Positions 5,977-6,734 of a stretch of DNA of 6,734 nucleotides are shown in pieces. Made by a program: the position numbers and the translations under genes. The notes beneath the pieces are model-generated. The model searched no databases. It worked only from the letters and a program-made list of their open reading frames with translations, and was not told where the DNA came from. The stretch comes from Caldifarciminota bacterium (GTDB taxonomy: Bacteria > Hydrothermota > Hydrothermia > B15-G9). The stretch spans positions 1 through 6,734 of the forward strand of contig JAMOPK010000362.1 in NCBI GenBank assembly GCA_027064565.1, read 5' to 3'. Numbering within the stretch: position 1 is the first letter of the stretch; each line of letters begins with the position of its first letter.

Positions 5977-6734
5977 GCGGTGATGTCAAAATAGCCGGTT
6001 ACACCATCCTGAAAGAACTTGCGACCGGGAGCTTCGGCAAGACCTACCTCGCAAAATCGCCGGACGGCAAAAAGGTCATCCTCAAGATCATGCATCCTCA
6101 CCTTGCGACCGAACCGGAAGCGAGGATCAGGTTCCACCGGGAGATGGAGATCCTGAAACAGCTCAACCATCCCCAAATCGTCAGGCTTATCGAGGCCGGA
6201 GAGCATGAAGGTGTGCCATTCCTTGTGCTGGAATACGTCGATGGCCCCACCCTCAAGGAATACCTGTCGGAAAATGCTCCTTTGCCCGAAAAAGAGGCCC
6301 TTCGCATCCTGAAACAGTTGGCAATAGCGGTTTCCTACCTGCATCAACAGGGGATAATCCACAGGGACCTCAAACCCGAGAACATCGTCATGCACAAAGG
6401 CAAGCCCGTGATCATCGATTTTGGACTTGCCAGAAAGCTTTCTGTGACGGTCGATGGCGCCGTGCTCGGGACGGTTTACTACATCCCTCCGGAGGTGCTC
6501 AACGGTGGGCGCTACACCGAGGCGAGCGACGTGTATTCTCTCGGCGTAATCCTATACGAAATGCTTACCGGCAACCGCCCGTTTTCCGGCAATTCTTTCG
6601 GGGAACTGGTGGAGCAGATACTTGAGCTGGAGCCGGAATGCCCGCCCAACGTCTCACCCGACACCTGCGAGCTGATCAAAAAACTGCTCGACAAGGACCC
6701 TGAAAACCGCCCGTCCCTTGATGAGTTGATCACG
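5973..6734 (+). CDS. Hanks-type serine/threonine protein kinase (3' end outside window)
   Basis: The first 254 residues of a eukaryotic-like Ser/Thr kinase are visible and the frame is open at the window end. There is no signal peptide, so the kinase domain starts at once in the cytoplasm. Catalytic features: glycine loop LATGSFGKTYLA (16-27, with Ala17 where the first Gly is usual), ATP-anchoring K38 in VILK, helix-C E57, HRDLKPEN (130-137) with catalytic D132 and metal-binding N137, DFG (149-151), the activation-segment end GTVYYIPPE (166-174, PPE for the usual APE), SDVYSLGVILYEMLTG (185-200) and the R246 of ENRPS in the last lobe. All residues needed for catalysis are present, so it is predicted active. 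The start ATG lies in an ATGA overlap with the sigma-54 activator gene; AGGATGGG at 5954-5961 could serve as a rather distant ribosome site. The overlap suggests the activator is coupled to, or a substrate of, this kinase (inference). Such kinases often carry C-terminal TPR, sensor or transmembrane parts, which would lie beyond the window. Confidence 0.95.
   Translation, partial: MSGDVKIAGYTILKELATGSFGKTYLAKSPDGKKVILKIMHPHLATEPEARIRFHREMEILKQLNHPQIVRLIEAGEHEGVPFLVLEYVDGPTLKEYLSENAPLPEKEALRILKQLAIAVSYLHQQGIIHRDLKPENIVMHKGKPVIIDFGLARKLSVTVDGAVLGTVYYIPPEVLNGGRYTEASDVYSLGVILYEMLTGNRPFSGNSFGELVEQILELEPECPPNVSPDTCELIKKLLDKDPENRPSLDELIT

Overview
The window is tightly packed, all on the + strand, and reads as one transcription unit plus a short upstream gap. 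It holds the glycine dehydrogenase subunit gene gcvPB, three envelope genes (a beta-propeller lipoprotein, a PorV/PorQ-like outer-membrane barrel and a second multi-domain lipoprotein), and two signalling genes: a sigma-54-dependent activator with a GAF domain and a Hanks-type Ser/Thr kinase cut off by the window end. The intergenic spacings from gcvPB onward are +4, -4, +40, -11 and -4 nt, so co-transcription and translational coupling are likely.

The organism is a diderm bacterium. The evidence is two lipobox signal peptides, a PorV/PorQ-type barrel ending in an aromatic residue, a lipoprotein whose mature N-terminus carries the 'RDNPYDPLSP' style common in uncultured FCB-like lineages, and the split (two-subunit) form of the glycine cleavage P protein. 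Base composition is moderate, roughly 50-55% GC by eye. I infer a candidate-phylum bacterium of the FCB/WOR-3-like type, probably assembled from a metagenome. No species can be named from the sequence alone.

Region by region: 1-166 holds a possible tail of an upstream gene (3-59), a good sigma-70-type promoter (115-143) and the gcvPB ribosome binding site. 167-1618 is gcvPB, full length with its PLP lysine. 1623-4529 is the envelope trio. 4519-5976 is the GAF/AAA+/Fis activator with all sigma-54 contact and ATPase motifs intact. 5973-6734 is the kinase, catalytically complete as far as it is visible. I see no RNA genes, CRISPR array, transposon or long repeats.

The most interesting point is the arrangement. 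A Ser/Thr kinase overlaps the gene of a sigma-54 activator that has no phospho-receiver domain, and both sit behind an envelope cassette and a lone gcvPB. A kinase-controlled sigma-54 switch is a reasonable hypothesis but is inferred from gene order only.
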